Part shown: positions 1 through 8,642 of the stretch, one piece after another
How the letters are laid out: each line of letters begins with the position of its first letter
Position numbering within the stretch: the first letter of the stretch is position 1
Source: Luethyella okanaganae
GTDB lineage: Bacteria; Actinomycetota; Actinomycetes; Actinomycetales; Microbacteriaceae
Length of the DNA: 64,000 nt
Reading direction: 5' to 3'
Assembly (NCBI RefSeq): GCF_042660285.1
Contig: NZ_JBHSTP010000003.1
Coordinates: 434,001 to 498,000 of the forward strand
Notes under the pieces: model-generated
Told to the model about the DNA's origin: nothing
The model's input: the letters and a program-made list of their open reading frames with translations, nothing else
Databases searched by the model: none
Position numbers and translations under genes: made by a program

Positions 1-11
1 CACGCATCGTA

Positions 12-1013
12 TTGGTGACCATCCACCTTGTCGCTATGTGCACATGGCTGGTGCTGGCGATGGGCCTTTCCCTGCTCATCGTGGAAGCGATTTGCGGATT
101 CGGAGTTGCATATGGGGCTCCGGTTTGGCCCTGGATCCTTTCCTCGTCAGCAGGCACTCTCCTGGCGGCAACAATCGGCTATGTCAGCGGAATATGGCTT
201 GGATCACGGTGGTTTGTCGGCCCGGTCGTTGCCATCACTCTGTTCATCCTCCGAGTCGCCATCACAGCGCGCGGACTCCTCCCGTACTGGGTCGTTCAGG
301 CCTATCCAACCACGCTGAACACCACAAATCCCTTTGTCGAATATGTCACCGTGACCTTCTTGTCCCAAACCCTCTGGTATCTGAGTCTCGCTGTACTTCT
401 TGTTCTCCTCGTGTCCTTCGTCGGCGAGCGGCGCGACTGGTCGATGATCGCAGTACTCCCGGTGGCTGCAGCAATGACAATGGGACTGTTGGGGCTGCAC
501 GCCACAAATGGCCAGGTCACACGCGGTTACAACGAACGCAACTATGTCTGCCAGTCGACACCGATCGACGTGTGCGTTCATAGCGCCTTCGAGGCAGGAC
601 TTCCCGAGCTGGAGACAGCTTTCACGGCCTTCAACGCCCGAATCGCAGGAACCTCACTTGTGGCGAACAAACTTGAGCACAACGTCGGCGGCGTCGGCGA
701 TACTGTTTCAGACGGGGCAAGATCCCTTTATGCGGAAGACCTTGGTCCTGGCTTCGAGCTCAATACGCTCACCCTCTATCTTCAAAGCTATGGTGGTATC
801 CAGCTCTGCACCGAAGCAGAATCGGCGAGTCTGCATGCCGTTGTGGACGGATGGATCCTCGGCCAACCCGACCAGATCTTTGGCATAACCGACGTCGCGA
901 AAGCCAATCCGAACAGTTTTTGGAATCTCGATGATTCCGGCCGGCATGCCTGGCTGGTTGGGCACGAAAAGCCATATTTAGCATGCACCTTGACATCTCA
1001 GGACTTTGAATGA
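12..1013 (+). CDS. Multi-pass membrane protein of unknown function
   Basis: I do not recognise this family. The N-terminal half carries about five hydrophobic segments (roughly residues 5-30, 36-60, 66-88, 112-138 and 143-163). A more polar C-terminal portion of about 170 residues with several cysteines follows, probably a domain outside the membrane. The first start codon visible is TTG at 12, with GTG at 15 as an alternative. No in-frame stop is seen upstream within the window, so the true 5' end could lie to the left. The stop overlaps the next start by 4 bp (ATGA), which suggests translational coupling and a joint function with the next membrane protein. Confidence 0.7.
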   Translation: MVTIHLVAMCTWLVLAMGLSLLIVEAICGFGVAYGAPVWPWILSSSAGTLLAATIGYVSGIWLGSRWFVGPVVAITLFILRVAITARGLLPYWVVQAYPTTLNTTNPFVEYVTVTFLSQTLWYLSLAVLLVLLVSFVGERRDWSMIAVLPVAAAMTMGLLGLHATNGQVTRGYNERNYVCQSTPIDVCVHSAFEAGLPELETAFTAFNARIAGTSLVANKLEHNVGGVGDTVSDGARSLYAEDLGPGFELNTLTLYLQSYGGIQLCTEAESASLHAVVDGWILGQPDQIFGITDVAKANPNSFWNLDDSGRHAWLVGHEKPYLACTLTSQDFE

Positions 1014-1618
1014 GCGGCGTATGGCTCGCGCTACAGGCTCGGCACTTCCGCACCGCTCTGGTACTGGTTCTGAGTACGGCGTTCATTACGGCATCGTTCG
1101 GTTTGCTGCTCTTCCCCGCAAGCTACCGAGCCGACTTTTCACTCCCTCTCCTCATGATTGTTCCGGTACTTCCCGCCGTCATCATTGGTGCTTGCGCTGG
1201 CACGCGACTCCCCGGCCAAGAAGCGCGCGCAGCTCGACCGATGTGGCCGACGCGAGTGCTCCATGTCGCACTCTTGCTCCTAGCTGGCGCAGCGTCGCAG
1301 CTCATCGGTGGCTACGCTCTAGGCCTTGACTACGAGCTCATCAGTGTCATGAGGAACTTCGTCGGGTTTACAGGCCTCGCCCTCTTATCGAGTGCGATAC
1401 TCGGTGCCGCATTCGCAGCAACTGGACCTATTCTCGCGATCGCCGTTCCTCCGTTTTTTCTCAACGACCCCTCTGAAGACCCCGACGGGATCTGGCTCTT
1501 CTTTGCTCAAGGTCATGACCACTTCGGAGCGCTACTCACCGCGGTCATGTTGTGTGCGATAGGTGTGGTGTTGTCTATTGCGCGCGAAACAGGGCGTAGA
1601 GGATTCCGCAACGTGTGA
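1010..1618 (+). CDS. Membrane protein, coupled to preceding gene
   Basis: This 202-residue protein is largely hydrophobic, with about five membrane segments spread from residue 8 to residue 195. No enzyme or transporter motif is recognisable. Its ATG overlaps the stop of the previous gene (ATGA), so the two are almost certainly co-translated and may form a two-subunit membrane complex. A permease-like role is possible but unsupported. Confidence 0.7.
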   Translation: MSGVWLALQARHFRTALVLVLSTAFITASFGLLLFPASYRADFSLPLLMIVPVLPAVIIGACAGTRLPGQEARAARPMWPTRVLHVALLLLAGAASQLIGGYALGLDYELISVMRNFVGFTGLALLSSAILGAAFAATGPILAIAVPPFFLNDPSEDPDGIWLFFAQGHDHFGALLTAVMLCAIGVVLSIARETGRRGFRNV

Positions 1619-1747
1619 CTTTCCCGCGACGACGTCGTGCTGTTACGCGGAGTCGAGGGGCGGTCCATCGGATCGCTCCACCCAGTGTTCGTCCGAGGCG
1701 CAGGCATAGGCGCAGGGCGCGGTCGCACAAATGCAGGGTGAGGACCG

Positions 1748-2092
1748 TCACGAGTGCCTGGGAGGGTGCAGCCGTGCCCTCATCCTGCAACTGCGAACAA
1801 GGCCGCCGGCCGACCGCCCGTGTCGTGAACGTGTCGGGGTAGCATCAGGGAACGTCGGCCTGGTCGCCGTCGGCCTGGTCGCCGTCGGACTGGTCGCCGT
1901 CGGACTGTGCGGCAATGACGGTCCTTGGCCGATCGGATCCAGAACCCCCGTGAGGTACAGCAGTGGCGACTGACTCCCGGCGTTCACGAGCAGGTCCACC
2001 CGGCTGGAGCGGTCCGGTCGTCTGCTCAGCACGTCGAGCGCGATGTCGTCGCTTTTGCTCTGGTGGTGAGCACGTCGCGACCCGCTCACCAC
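1748..2092 (-). CDS. Doubtful small open reading frame
   Basis: This 114-codon frame starts at GTG just past the stop of the lipoprotein gene on the same strand. The first 55 codons have strong G/C at third positions, as real genes here do. The second half is a translated 15-bp tandem repeat (Pro-Thr-Ala-Thr-Arg/Ser units) followed by basic low-complexity sequence. It may be a small co-transcribed gene, a decayed tail, or chance. No homology is recognised. Confidence 0.25.
   Translation of the reverse strand: MVSGSRRAHHQSKSDDIALDVLSRRPDRSSRVDLLVNAGSQSPLLYLTGVLDPIGQGPSLPHSPTATSPTATRPTATRPTFPDATPTRSRHGRSAGGLVRSCRMRARLHPPRHS
1854..1913. repeat. 15-bp tandem repeat, four units
   Basis: Four consecutive 15-bp units are visible. 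The first two are GTCGGCCTGGTCGCC, the third differs by one base, and the fourth is degenerate. The array lies in the otherwise featureless interval 1619-2107 between the rightward membrane genes and the leftward lipoprotein gene. The period is a multiple of three, so it translates as a five-residue repeat in any frame. Confidence 0.85.
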
Positions 2093-2107
2093 CTCGGCGA
2101 CGGAACG

Positions 2108-3478
2108 TTAACGACCGCTGAGGTCGTATCCGCCCGAACTCGGATCGACGATCGTGAGGTATCCCCCGCCGACGAGCGTCGAGGGGAACGCGATCGTCCT
2201 TCGCACGCGGGAGTTCGCGGTGTCGATCTGGGTGACCTCACCCTCTCCTCCGCGAGTGACGAACACCGACGAGCCATCCTCCGTCACGGCGATGGAGCGC
2301 ACTTCGGCCGTCTTGGCATCCTGCCCGGCGACCGGGCCTGTCTTCAATGGCGTGAGGGCGATCGTGGACTTCTTGCCGTCGTACGAGTTCGTCTTCTCGT
2401 CCCGATCGACGAGGACCAGTTCGTCGCCGCTGCCGCCCGTCACGACCGTCGCGGCGAACGGCGCGCTCACCGCCGCACGGGTGGAGATGCCGGAGCCGAG
2501 TGGCAGAGTGGAGAGACCTCCTCCGGTCATCGAACCGGACAGCAGATATACAGGCGTCTTCTCCCAGGGGGCTCCCTTCCCGACGATTCCCGCCTGCGTG
2601 CCGACGAACGTCTTTCCGTCCGGGGCCATGCGCGGGCGATAGCTCTGTGCCACACCGTTCGGATACTCCGTCGTCACCGGCGTTCCGAATCCGTTCGGGG
2701 TCAGTGGCACGGTCTCGACGCCCGAGTGCAGCGTCGCGCCGATCGTCTCACCCGTCTTGTCCACGAGCGGACCGTGCGGATAGGCGCCGAGGGCTGTGGA
2801 TCCCCAGGGCGCGGGGGCGGCATTCCCGTTGGTGATCTCGGACACCAGGTAGGCGTCGAGTTCTCCGCCGGACGAGATCACGAGTCGCAGCGGGTCACCG
2901 ACGAGAAAGGTGTGCATCTCCTCGGTTCCGGTCTCGCCGTTGGTAGCTAGAACCACTTCGTTCGTGCTCACCGAGATGGTCCATTGGGTGTCGAGGCTGA
3001 GATCGACGAGCGTCACCTGTTGGGTGGTCAAGCCGTCGAAATCGGATCCGACGGCGATGTAGCGCTTGCTCGCGTCGGTCGCGATCCAGCCGGCGCGTTC
3101 CCAGGTTCCGTTCGCGTTGGGGATGTCGAAGCTGCGCTCGATCGCAGGGGCGCCGTCGTCGTCGATCCTCAGCACGTCGAGGCGCGGGCTCGACTCGTCG
3201 ACGAAGGCGAGACGGCCTTCTCCGAGCTGGATCGTGCCGGCATGGGAGCCGAGTTCGACGTTCTCGAGCTTTCCGGTCGGTCTCCCGTCGGCCACGTCGT
3301 TGACGTAGAGCGCTTTCGCGGCGGTATCGGCTGTCAGCAGCCAGTGCTGGTCTGCAGCGGCTGCCGAGGTCGGAGTCGGTGCCGTCTGGCCGGCTGCCGC
3401 GCAACCGGCCAGCAGAAGCGCGACGGGAAACATTGCCGCAAGCGCGACGCGTGCGAGGGAGGATCGTGGAACTCTCAC
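2108..3478 (-). CDS. Secreted beta-propeller-like lipoprotein, possibly an AztD-type zinc chaperone
   Basis: The predicted 456-residue protein opens with a basic n-region, a hydrophobic stretch and the lipobox LLAGC, so it should be lipidated and held on the outer face of the membrane. The rest is rich in repeated short beta-strand patterns with Gly-Asp turns, as in propeller proteins. The GTG at 3478 is chosen because it directly precedes the signal peptide; the frame is open further upstream but overlaps the L36 gene. It lies 5 bp downstream of the zinc-free L36 gene, behind a Zur-like palindrome. This context suggests periplasmic zinc handling like AztD. The protein has few histidines, so the AztD assignment rests mainly on context. 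Confidence 0.6.
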   Translation of the reverse strand: MRVPRSSLARVALAAMFPVALLLAGCAAAGQTAPTPTSAAAADQHWLLTADTAAKALYVNDVADGRPTGKLENVELGSHAGTIQLGEGRLAFVDESSPRLDVLRIDDDGAPAIERSFDIPNANGTWERAGWIATDASKRYIAVGSDFDGLTTQQVTLVDLSLDTQWTISVSTNEVVLATNGETGTEEMHTFLVGDPLRLVISSGGELDAYLVSEITNGNAAPAPWGSTALGAYPHGPLVDKTGETIGATLHSGVETVPLTPNGFGTPVTTEYPNGVAQSYRPRMAPDGKTFVGTQAGIVGKGAPWEKTPVYLLSGSMTGGGLSTLPLGSGISTRAAVSAPFAATVVTGGSGDELVLVDRDEKTNSYDGKKSTIALTPLKTGPVAGQDAKTAEVRSIAVTEDGSSVFVTRGGEGEVTQIDTANSRVRRTIAFPSTLVGGGYLTIVDPSSGGYDLSGR

Positions 3479-3483
3479 CGGGT

Positions 3484-3606
3484 TCAGCCCTGGCGTCCCT
3501 TCCAGCGGGGGTTCAGTTTGTTGATGACGTAGACGCGCCCTCGGCGGCGGACCACCTGCGAGCCGGGCTGTTTCTTGAGGGATTTGATCGACGAACGGAC
3601 TTTCAT
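3484..3606 (-). CDS. rpmJ: Ribosomal protein bL36, zinc-free paralogue
   Basis: This 40-codon gene encodes MKVRSSIKSLKKQPGSQVV followed by a basic Arg-rich stretch and the signature NKLNPRWKGRQG. That is the alternative form of ribosomal protein L36 lacking the CxxC...CxxxxH zinc ribbon (no cysteine at all). Such paralogues replace the zinc-containing L36 under zinc starvation, freeing zinc from ribosomes. A perfect GGAGG lies 9 bp before the ATG, and a Zur-like palindrome lies just upstream. It probably heads an operon with the lipoprotein gene. Confidence 0.92.
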   Translation of the reverse strand: MKVRSSIKSLKKQPGSQVVRRRGRVYVINKLNPRWKGRQG

Positions 3607-3627
3607 GAGTGATGACCTCCATTTAAC

Positions 3628-3640
3628 GAGAATGATTCTC
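3628..3640. promoter_or_regulatory. Zur-type operator
   Basis: GAGAATGATTCTC is a palindrome with 6-bp arms around one central base. It resembles the AT-centred tGAaAATGATttTCA boxes known for the zinc repressor Zur in actinobacteria. It lies 22 bp upstream of the zinc-free L36 start and about 45-70 bp upstream of the divergent CobW-like gene, so one site could control both directions. Confidence 0.75.
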
Positions 3641-3666
3641 AATAGAGTAATCTATTGGGTGTCCCG

Positions 3667-3694
3667 TCGATGACCAGGAGTCGATGACCAGGAG
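3667..3694. repeat. 14-bp tandem duplication at a start region
   Basis: TCGATGACCAGGAG occurs twice back to back. The unit contains an ATG and an AGGAG motif, so the duplication places a Shine-Dalgarno sequence directly in front of the second ATG (3684). This complicates start choice for the CobW-like gene. Confidence 0.9.
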
Positions 3695-4757
3695 AGGAAG
3701 GCTCGGATTGAAGCCTCGTGTCGATGTGAGCGTCGTGCTCGGTATGTGTGGTCCGGAACGTTCGCGTAGCGCGACGATGCTCGCCCGGCGAGAGAGACGA
3801 GTCCTCATCGGGGCAAGCGGATACCGCACATCCGCCGAGCACGCCGAGCACGTGCGCACCTCCCTGCTCGGCTTCGCGGCGACCCCGAACCTCTCGGTCG
3901 TGGTCGAGTTCCCGTCGGATGCGCGTCCGACCGACGTCATCGGACTGCTCTTGGCAGAGGACAACTTTCCCGGACTGGACATCCGGTTGACCTCGATCCT
4001 GACCGTGGTCGACGCGAGCCACATCCGAAACGACTTCGAGGACGAGGAGTATGTCGTCGCGGACCGCGTCGACTCGTCCTCGGAGAGCGATGTCGTTCAG
4101 GTGGCGAGGGCGTCGTTCGTGATCGATCAGATCGAGCACGCGAGCGTCCTCGCGCTCGTCAACTGGTCGGCGATGCGCAGAGGAGACCTGACCGCGCTGA
4201 TGGCGCTGCTGAGCCATCTCAACCCCACCGCACGCATCACGCTGGACCGGAAGACGGTGAGCCGGGTACCGGACGGCGGTCAGGCGCCGATCTCGAAAGA
4301 GTCGGAGACGCCGGGCTGGGTCCGACTCCTGAACGACTCCTTCGAACCCCGTTTGGCGGATCCGCGGGTGTCCGCATTCCACTATGAGCAATTGCGCCCC
4401 CTCCACCCCGCTCGCCTGATTCGGATGCTCGACACCGAGGTCGAACAAGGGGTTCACGGAACGGTCATCCGGTCGGCCGGATTCTGCTCCTTCGCCACCC
4501 GCCCGGGTGTCATCGCCCGATGGGACCACATCGGGAGCATGATCTCGTTCGAGCCGCTCGAGCGCGTGACGGGTGACGAGCTGCTGGCGATCGGTCAGGA
4601 CCTCGCCTTCATCGGCATGGACCTGGATCGACCGGGTCTCACCGCGGCGCTGGACGCCTGTGCGCTCACCGATGCCGAGTTCACGCTCGGCTCCCGCCAC
4701 TGGGCGACCTTCTACGACCCGCTGCCGCGTTGGAACCTCATCGTCCGCCCTCGCTGA
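3684..4757 (+). CDS. CobW/COG0523-like protein lacking a P-loop
   Basis: The C-terminal half has the CobW C-terminal domain pattern: PLHPARLIRMLD, then an FCSFATRPGVIARWDH stretch and a terminal FTLGSRHWATFYDPLPRW. CobW/ZNG proteins are GTPase metallochaperones that deliver zinc. The N-terminal region here (DVSVVLGMCGPERSRSA) stands where the GTPase P-loop should be but lacks GxxGxGKT, as in many actinobacterial members. It is divergent from the zinc-free L36 gene across a Zur-like box, so zinc-starvation induction is likely. The start is uncertain: ATG 3684 sits 3 bp after AGGAG, while TTG 3708 has better spacing to a second purine-rich motif. Confidence 0.75.
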   Translation: MTRRGRLGLKPRVDVSVVLGMCGPERSRSATMLARRERRVLIGASGYRTSAEHAEHVRTSLLGFAATPNLSVVVEFPSDARPTDVIGLLLAEDNFPGLDIRLTSILTVVDASHIRNDFEDEEYVVADRVDSSSESDVVQVARASFVIDQIEHASVLALVNWSAMRRGDLTALMALLSHLNPTARITLDRKTVSRVPDGGQAPISKESETPGWVRLLNDSFEPRLADPRVSAFHYEQLRPLHPARLIRMLDTEVEQGVHGTVIRSAGFCSFATRPGVIARWDHIGSMISFEPLERVTGDELLAIGQDLAFIGMDLDRPGLTAALDACALTDAEFTLGSRHWATFYDPLPRWNLIVRPR

Positions 4758-4880
4758 GGGTCGTGCGCGAGTCGTCGCAAGCGGATGGAGCCGGTCGTCC
4801 CTCCCGCTCAACGGACGAACCGGGACCATCCGTGTGCGGCAGTCGCCGCCGGGCGCCGATTCCACGCATGACGTCGACGC

Positions 4881-4924
4881 ACGATGGCCGGCTCCCGGCC
4901 TCGGAGCCGGGAGCCAGCCATCGT
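4881..4924. terminator. Bidirectional hairpin terminator
   Basis: A 19-bp inverted repeat (ACGATGGCCGGCTCCCGGC and its complement, one mismatch) with a 6-base loop lies between two convergent genes. It is followed by CTTTC on the right. The position and stability fit a shared terminator for the CobW-like gene and the subtilase. Confidence 0.75.
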
Positions 4925-4941
4925 CTTTCAGGACCGGGGCG

Positions 4942-6444
4942 TCATCCGCCGATCGCGCGGAGGGCGTTCACCTGTCCATGACCGTTGAACCCGTTGTAAC
5001 CCGCTCCGCCCTGGCACACCTGCGGTGCGCCGTTCGAGGTGGAGGGGAAGGGGGCATACGGTGCCATGTCCGCCGGGCAGGCCAGGGAATCGGCCGTACT
5101 GCTAATACGCGCGGCCACGGCTCCCGGCTTGCTGACACCGCTGCTCACTATGAGCGCGGCGACGCCGGCGACATGCGGTGAGGCCATCGATGTGCCCTGC
5201 AGGTAGCAGTATCCGGCTCCTGAGGGGTCCGTCACCGGGCGGGCGCACGGCAGGCCGGCTGGCCAGGTGGAGAGCACGCGTCCGTTGGGCGCAGTCGTGG
5301 TGCGCTGCAGGATCGAGTCGCCACCGGGTGCCACCACGCTCACGCTGCCGACGCCGTAACTGGAGTAGAAGGACTTGACCACGTTGTTTCCGTTCGCCGT
5401 CACGCCGACGACGCCGGGCACCTCCACCGGAACCACTGCGCACGCATTAGAGATGGCACGCGTGACCGCCGTCGTGTCGTCGGGGCTCGTCACATCCTGC
5501 GTGGGGTGGGCGAGGTCGTCGGACTCGTTGCCTTCGGCCGCGACCACGGTGGTGCCGCTCTGCTGGGCGAATCGGATCGCGCGGCGCTCGGCCTCCCAGA
5601 TGGCACGCTGACCCGGGTCGTTCTTGCAGTTGAAGAGCCAGGGATCGGCAAAGTAGCTGTTGTTGGTCACCTGGATGCCGTTCGTTCCCGCCCACATGAA
5701 CGAACACACCACGGCCTCGGGAAAGAAGAAGCCGTCGGCGTTGCCCGCCTTGATCCCGGCGATCTTGACATTGGGCGCGACGCCAACGATGCCGAGGTCG
5801 TTCTTGGCCGCCGCGATGGTGCCGGCGGTGTGGGTGCCGTGGCCGTTGTCGTCCATCCATGCGGCCGGATCCTGGTTCGGCACGCCACCGACGCAGGAGA
5901 CGCTCTTGGAGAAGTCGACGTTCGCCGCCAGATCCGGATGCGTGTAGTCAAGGCCGGTGTCGATGTCGCCGACGACGACCGAGGTGCTGCCGCCGTTGAC
6001 GGCTCGTGCGGCCGGTGCCTGGATCTGATCCATGTCCCACTGCAGGCCGCTCAGGGTATCGCTGCCGGGAGCCGGAGTTCCGGGATCGACGGTCACGGCG
6101 GCATCGGACGTCTCGCCGTTCTCGATGGCGATGCCGAAAGTGGCCGTCGAGGCGGCGCCCTGCACGGAGCCGTCGGCCTTGCGCAGCGCGGCGTCGAAGC
6201 CGACGCGATCCGACGTCACGATCGCTACACCGATCTGCGGGTAGCTGTTGACGACCGTGCCGCCCGCTTTCTGGACGGCGGTCAACGACGAGGCAGACAC
6301 GCCGTTCGCTTTGTAGAGGACGATGTAGGTCTGCGTGGCCCCGGTTTGAGGAGTCGCGGTCGCGGGTGGCGCGGCGGCCAATGACAAGCCTGCTGCAAGA
6401 GCCAAGGCACCGATCGGTGCTATGAATTTGGTGAGTTTTCGCAT
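4942..6444 (-). CDS. Secreted subtilisin-family serine protease (S8)
   Basis: This 500-residue pre-pro-protease has a Sec signal peptide (residues 1 to about 31, ending ATATP). An inhibitor-I9-like propeptide (YIVLYKANGVSASSL... region, residues 40-105) follows, then the S8 catalytic domain. The triad is visible as Asp162 (GDIDTG), His202 (NGHGTHTAGT) and Ser419 (GTSMASPHVAG). The oxyanion Asn lies in VTNNSY near 262. Several cysteines suggest disulfides outside the cell. ATG 6444 is preferred over upstream in-frame starts because it begins the signal peptide. It is a single gene, convergent with the CobW-like gene, and probably serves extracellular protein degradation. Confidence 0.9.
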   Translation of the reverse strand: MRKLTKFIAPIGALALAAGLSLAAAPPATATPQTGATQTYIVLYKANGVSASSLTAVQKAGGTVVNSYPQIGVAIVTSDRVGFDAALRKADGSVQGAASTATFGIAIENGETSDAAVTVDPGTPAPGSDTLSGLQWDMDQIQAPAARAVNGGSTSVVVGDIDTGLDYTHPDLAANVDFSKSVSCVGGVPNQDPAAWMDDNGHGTHTAGTIAAAKNDLGIVGVAPNVKIAGIKAGNADGFFFPEAVVCSFMWAGTNGIQVTNNSYFADPWLFNCKNDPGQRAIWEAERRAIRFAQQSGTTVVAAEGNESDDLAHPTQDVTSPDDTTAVTRAISNACAVVPVEVPGVVGVTANGNNVVKSFYSSYGVGSVSVVAPGGDSILQRTTTAPNGRVLSTWPAGLPCARPVTDPSGAGYCYLQGTSMASPHVAGVAALIVSSGVSKPGAVAARISSTADSLACPADMAPYAPFPSTSNGAPQVCQGGAGYNGFNGHGQVNALRAIGG

Positions 6445-6688
6445 TGTGCTGCTCCACTTCGTCCCGCGAACGGCAGCATGCGATAACAGGCCACTGCGTT
6501 GGGATCCTGATCTCGTTCCCGCAGGCTGTTTGCCGCGGGTCCAGCCAGGGTGCGACCGACATGCCGGTTGCGCCCTGCGACTCCGACAATAGTGAACGAC
6601 CCGCTCGCAGACAAGGGCACGCACCCGTTGTTCACTCGATATGGTGCAGCTTCGGGAGCTCGGACCGTTTGGCGGGGCGACGTCGGCG

Positions 6689-6916
6689 TCAGTCCACGGA
6701 TTCGATCTGCGTGCGGATGAAGTCCTTCTCGCTCACGGAGAGCGAGGTCCGTGTCGCCGGAAGGGGACGGCCGCACACCCGTTCGATTTGCTCGACCACC
6801 ACCGCGCTGAGCGGTTCGTCGAGATTCAGCAGAAGCTCGTGTTTCGCTTCGATGTTCAGATGCGGCCACCATCGCTCGATCGCGAGCTCGGGTGAGCCGT
6901 GCTCGGAGGCATACAT
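6689..6916 (-). CDS. Small conserved-looking protein
   Basis: This 75-residue acidic protein starts MYASEHGSPELAIERWW and has a Leu/Val-rich middle with no signal peptide or membrane segment. The start at 6916 has a strong GGAGGGA 7 bp upstream, and codon use is typical for the region. The pattern (helical, Trp-Trp, PLSAVVVEQIE) resembles small actinobacterial proteins of unknown function. It is divergent from corA. Confidence 0.6.
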   Translation of the reverse strand: MYASEHGSPELAIERWWPHLNIEAKHELLLNLDEPLSAVVVEQIERVCGRPLPATRTSLSVSEKDFIRTQIESVD

Positions 6917-7087
6917 GGCGTCCCTCCTTCGATGCGGTGTCATTTCCAGCTTCGGTGATGTGCTGCGTTTCGGCAAGAGGAGGTGCGCCCCGACTCCGGA
7001 CTTCGGCGGCTCGTCTTTTCGCGTAGGGTTCGGGCGGACGCCGTTCGGCCCCGTATCCTGAGCCTTGATCCCGAGGAGGAACCGGCT

Positions 7088-8104
7088 ATGGCCCTGATCG
7101 ACAACGCCGTCTACGTCGACGGACGGCGCGCCGCCACCCCTGCGAGTCTCGACGCCACATTCGAAGCGATGAAGGAACACGGCGGTTTCGGCTGGATCGG
7201 GCTGTACCGGCCGACGCCGGAGGAGGTGCACGCTGTCGCCGCCGAGTTCAACCTGCACCACCTCGCGGTCGAGGACGCCCTCACAGGACATCAGCGTGCC
7301 AAGCTCGAGCGATACGGCGAGTGCCTTTTCGTGGTGCTGCGTCCGGCCCGCTACCTCGACGTGGAGGAGGAGGTGGAGTTCGGCGAACTGCATGTGTTCG
7401 TCGGTCCCGACTACGTTGTCACCATCCGCCACGCGGAGTCCCCCAACCTCGCGGCCGTGCGCCATCGGCTCGAGGCTGCGCCCGAACTGCTCGGACTCGG
7501 ACCGGAAGCGGTGCTCTATGCGATTCTCGACCAGGTCGTCGACGAGTACGGTCCCGTCGTCGCCGGTCTGGAGAACGACATCGACGAGATCGAGGACGAC
7601 CTCTTCGACGGGGACACGGAGGTGTCCCGGCGCATCTACGGCCTCTCGCGCGAGGTCATCGAGTTTCAACGCGCGACCAAGCCGCTCGTCGAGATGATCG
7701 AGGCGCTGCAGCGGGGGTTCGACAAGTACAAGGTCGACCTCGAACTGCAGCGTCATCTGCGCGACGTGCTCGACCACGCCATCCCGATCGGCGACCGGGT
7801 GGCCTCGTACCGCCAATTGCTGCAGGATGCCCTCACCGTGCACCTGACTCTGGTCGGCCAGCGGCAGAACGATGAGATGCGGCACCTCTCGGAGACGAGC
7901 CTCGCGCAGAGCGAGGAGGTCAAGAAGATCTCCGGCTGGGCCGCGATCCTGTTTGCGCCGACCCTCATCGGAACCATTTACGGCATGAACTTCGACCAGA
8001 TGCCGGAGTTGCACTGGACCCTCGGCTACCCGTTCGCGATCGGGCTGATGCTGGCGATGGGTCTCGGCCTCTACTGGGTCTTCAAGAAGCGCAACTGGCT
8101 CTGA
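7088..8104 (+). CDS. corA: CorA-family magnesium/cobalt transporter
   Basis: This 338-residue protein has a long soluble N-terminal domain and helical stalk, then two C-terminal membrane helices. The family-defining YGMNFDQMPEL sits at the end of the first helix, in the periplasmic loop that selects Mg2+. A basic tail (FKKRNWL) ends the protein. ATG 7088 is preceded by GAGGAGG at a good distance. CorA forms a pentameric channel for Mg2+ (and Co2+/Ni2+) uptake. No riboswitch-like structure was evident in the upstream 170 bp. Confidence 0.92.
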   Translation: MALIDNAVYVDGRRAATPASLDATFEAMKEHGGFGWIGLYRPTPEEVHAVAAEFNLHHLAVEDALTGHQRAKLERYGECLFVVLRPARYLDVEEEVEFGELHVFVGPDYVVTIRHAESPNLAAVRHRLEAAPELLGLGPEAVLYAILDQVVDEYGPVVAGLENDIDEIEDDLFDGDTEVSRRIYGLSREVIEFQRATKPLVEMIEALQRGFDKYKVDLELQRHLRDVLDHAIPIGDRVASYRQLLQDALTVHLTLVGQRQNDEMRHLSETSLAQSEEVKKISGWAAILFAPTLIGTIYGMNFDQMPELHWTLGYPFAIGLMLAMGLGLYWVFKKRNWL

Positions 8105-8236
8105 GCAGGCACGAGCGTGGCCCGTGTCGTGACCGGGGCTTGTCCGTTCCGGCGCGACCCCGTCCAACCGCTTCGCGCGGTCGACCGGTTGCTCGCATGC
8201 GATGCACAGACCGCACGATTAGCGCAAAAGCTCTTG

Positions 8237-8620
8237 CTACGCCGACTCCGTCCCGGCGTCGGTGGTGCTCGCCTCGATCTGGGCATGAACAGCGGGCATG
8301 TCGAGACCTTTCACGGCGTCGACCAGCTCGGCGAAGGCGTTCGCAGGCAGGGCGCCTGGTTGCGAGAAGACGAGCACCTGCTCGCGGAACGCCATGAGCG
8401 TCGGGATGGACGTGATGTTCGCCTCCGCCGCGAGGCGCCGGTTGGCGTCGGTGTCGACCTTCGCGAACACGATCTCAGGATGCTTCTCTGAGACCTGTTC
8501 GTACACGGGCGCGAACTGACGGCACGGGCCGCACCACGATGCCCAGAAGTCGACGAACACGATGTCGTTGCCGAGGATGGTCTCGTCGAAGCTGGCTTCG
8601 GTCAGGTCGATGGTTGCCAT
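8237..8620 (-). CDS. trxA: Thioredoxin
   Basis: This 127-residue protein has the thioredoxin fold signature FVDFWASWCGPCRQFAPV with the redox-active WCGPC and the cis-proline segment SIPTLMAF. It reduces cytosolic disulfides. A C-terminal extension of about 20 residues beyond the usual 105-110 is present. It lies 22 bp downstream of a CsoR/CstR-type repressor gene and is likely co-transcribed, which hints at a role in sulfane-sulfur or metal/redox stress rather than the housekeeping thioredoxin. Confidence 0.92.
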   Translation of the reverse strand: MATIDLTEASFDETILGNDIVFVDFWASWCGPCRQFAPVYEQVSEKHPEIVFAKVDTDANRRLAAEANITSIPTLMAFREQVLVFSQPGALPANAFAELVDAVKGLDMPAVHAQIEASTTDAGTESA

Positions 8621-8642
8621 GGTGGTCTTTCTTGTCGATGAT

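Noticed and set aside
6689..8167. A 492-codon leftward open frame opposite corA
   Set aside because: It is the antisense of corA; high GC leaves antisense frames open. Only its last 75 codons, outside corA and with their own ribosome-binding site, are accepted as a gene.
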